Source: Ectocarpus siliculosus (taxonomy: Eukaryota > Sar > Phaeophyceae > Ectocarpales > Ectocarpaceae). From it: 64,000 nucleotides of DNA. Shown piece by piece: positions 38,143 to 64,000 of this stretch. Positions within the stretch are counted from its first letter, which is position 1. Every line of letters begins with the position of its first letter. Where the stretch lies: assembly GCA_000310025.1 (NCBI GenBank), contig FN649759.1:527338-591337 (forward strand), written 5' to 3'. Below the pieces are notes generated by a model that ran no database searches, had not been told where the DNA came from, and saw only the letters and a program-made list of their open reading frames with translations. Position numbers and translations under genes: made by a program.

Positions 38143-64000
<25,858 letters not shown>

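Overview
The window is nuclear DNA from an intron-dense, repeat-rich eukaryote. Almost every recognisable protein segment is a short GT-AG-bounded exon of about 40 to 1500 nt, separated by introns that are mostly 0.3 to 3.7 kb. The style (very intron-rich genes, ankyrin genes with one exon per repeat, GTT/CAA-tailed dispersed elements, plant-like rather than animal-like TAF1 features) suggests a stramenopile alga, most likely a brown alga related to Ectocarpus. That assignment is inference.

Four protein-coding genes could be assembled by hand, with reading phase consistent at the junctions. (1) 2373-14459, plus strand: a 12-exon gene for a 724-residue ankyrin-repeat protein with an acidic/glycine-rich linker and a C-terminal C3HC4 RING, a probable E3 ubiquitin ligase. 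(2) 27853-20615, minus strand: a 5-exon gene for a 982-residue Pro/Ala/Val/Glu periodic protein with an N-terminal MGCTSSK acylation motif and a Lys-rich tail. (3) 29382-35784, plus strand: a 13-exon gene for a DDE-superfamily transposase-like protein of about 1350 residues, with zinc clusters, an apparently intact D-D-E triad and a SAP-like C-terminus. (4) About 38143 to beyond the window end, plus strand: TAF1, the largest TFIID subunit, in at least 36 exons, ending inside the gene after its first bromodomain.

Layout: 1-2372 no gene recognised; 2373-14459 ankyrin-RING; 14460-20614 intergenic, with a 100-N gap, a corrupted duplicate of gap-flanking sequence and an orphan exon-like pair; 20615-27853 periodic acylated protein; 27854-29381 divergent intergenic space; 29382-35784 transposase-like gene; 35785-38142 intergenic, rich in degenerate ATCACACCCC repeats; 38143-64000 TAF1.

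The non-coding space holds at least two copies of a tRNA-derived SINE (4.4 and 49.35 kb), a foldback element (26.6 kb) with a one-armed relative fused to the second SINE, a dispersed repeat of about 110 bp (18.07 and 51.09 kb), telomere-like motifs within a 106-bp tandem duplication (10.9 kb), a duplicated exon end in TAF1 (46.3 kb), and microsatellites lying against TAF1 splice sites. The four genes show no sign of acting in one pathway. TAF1 is housekeeping, and the ankyrin-RING, periodic and transposase-like genes look lineage-specific.
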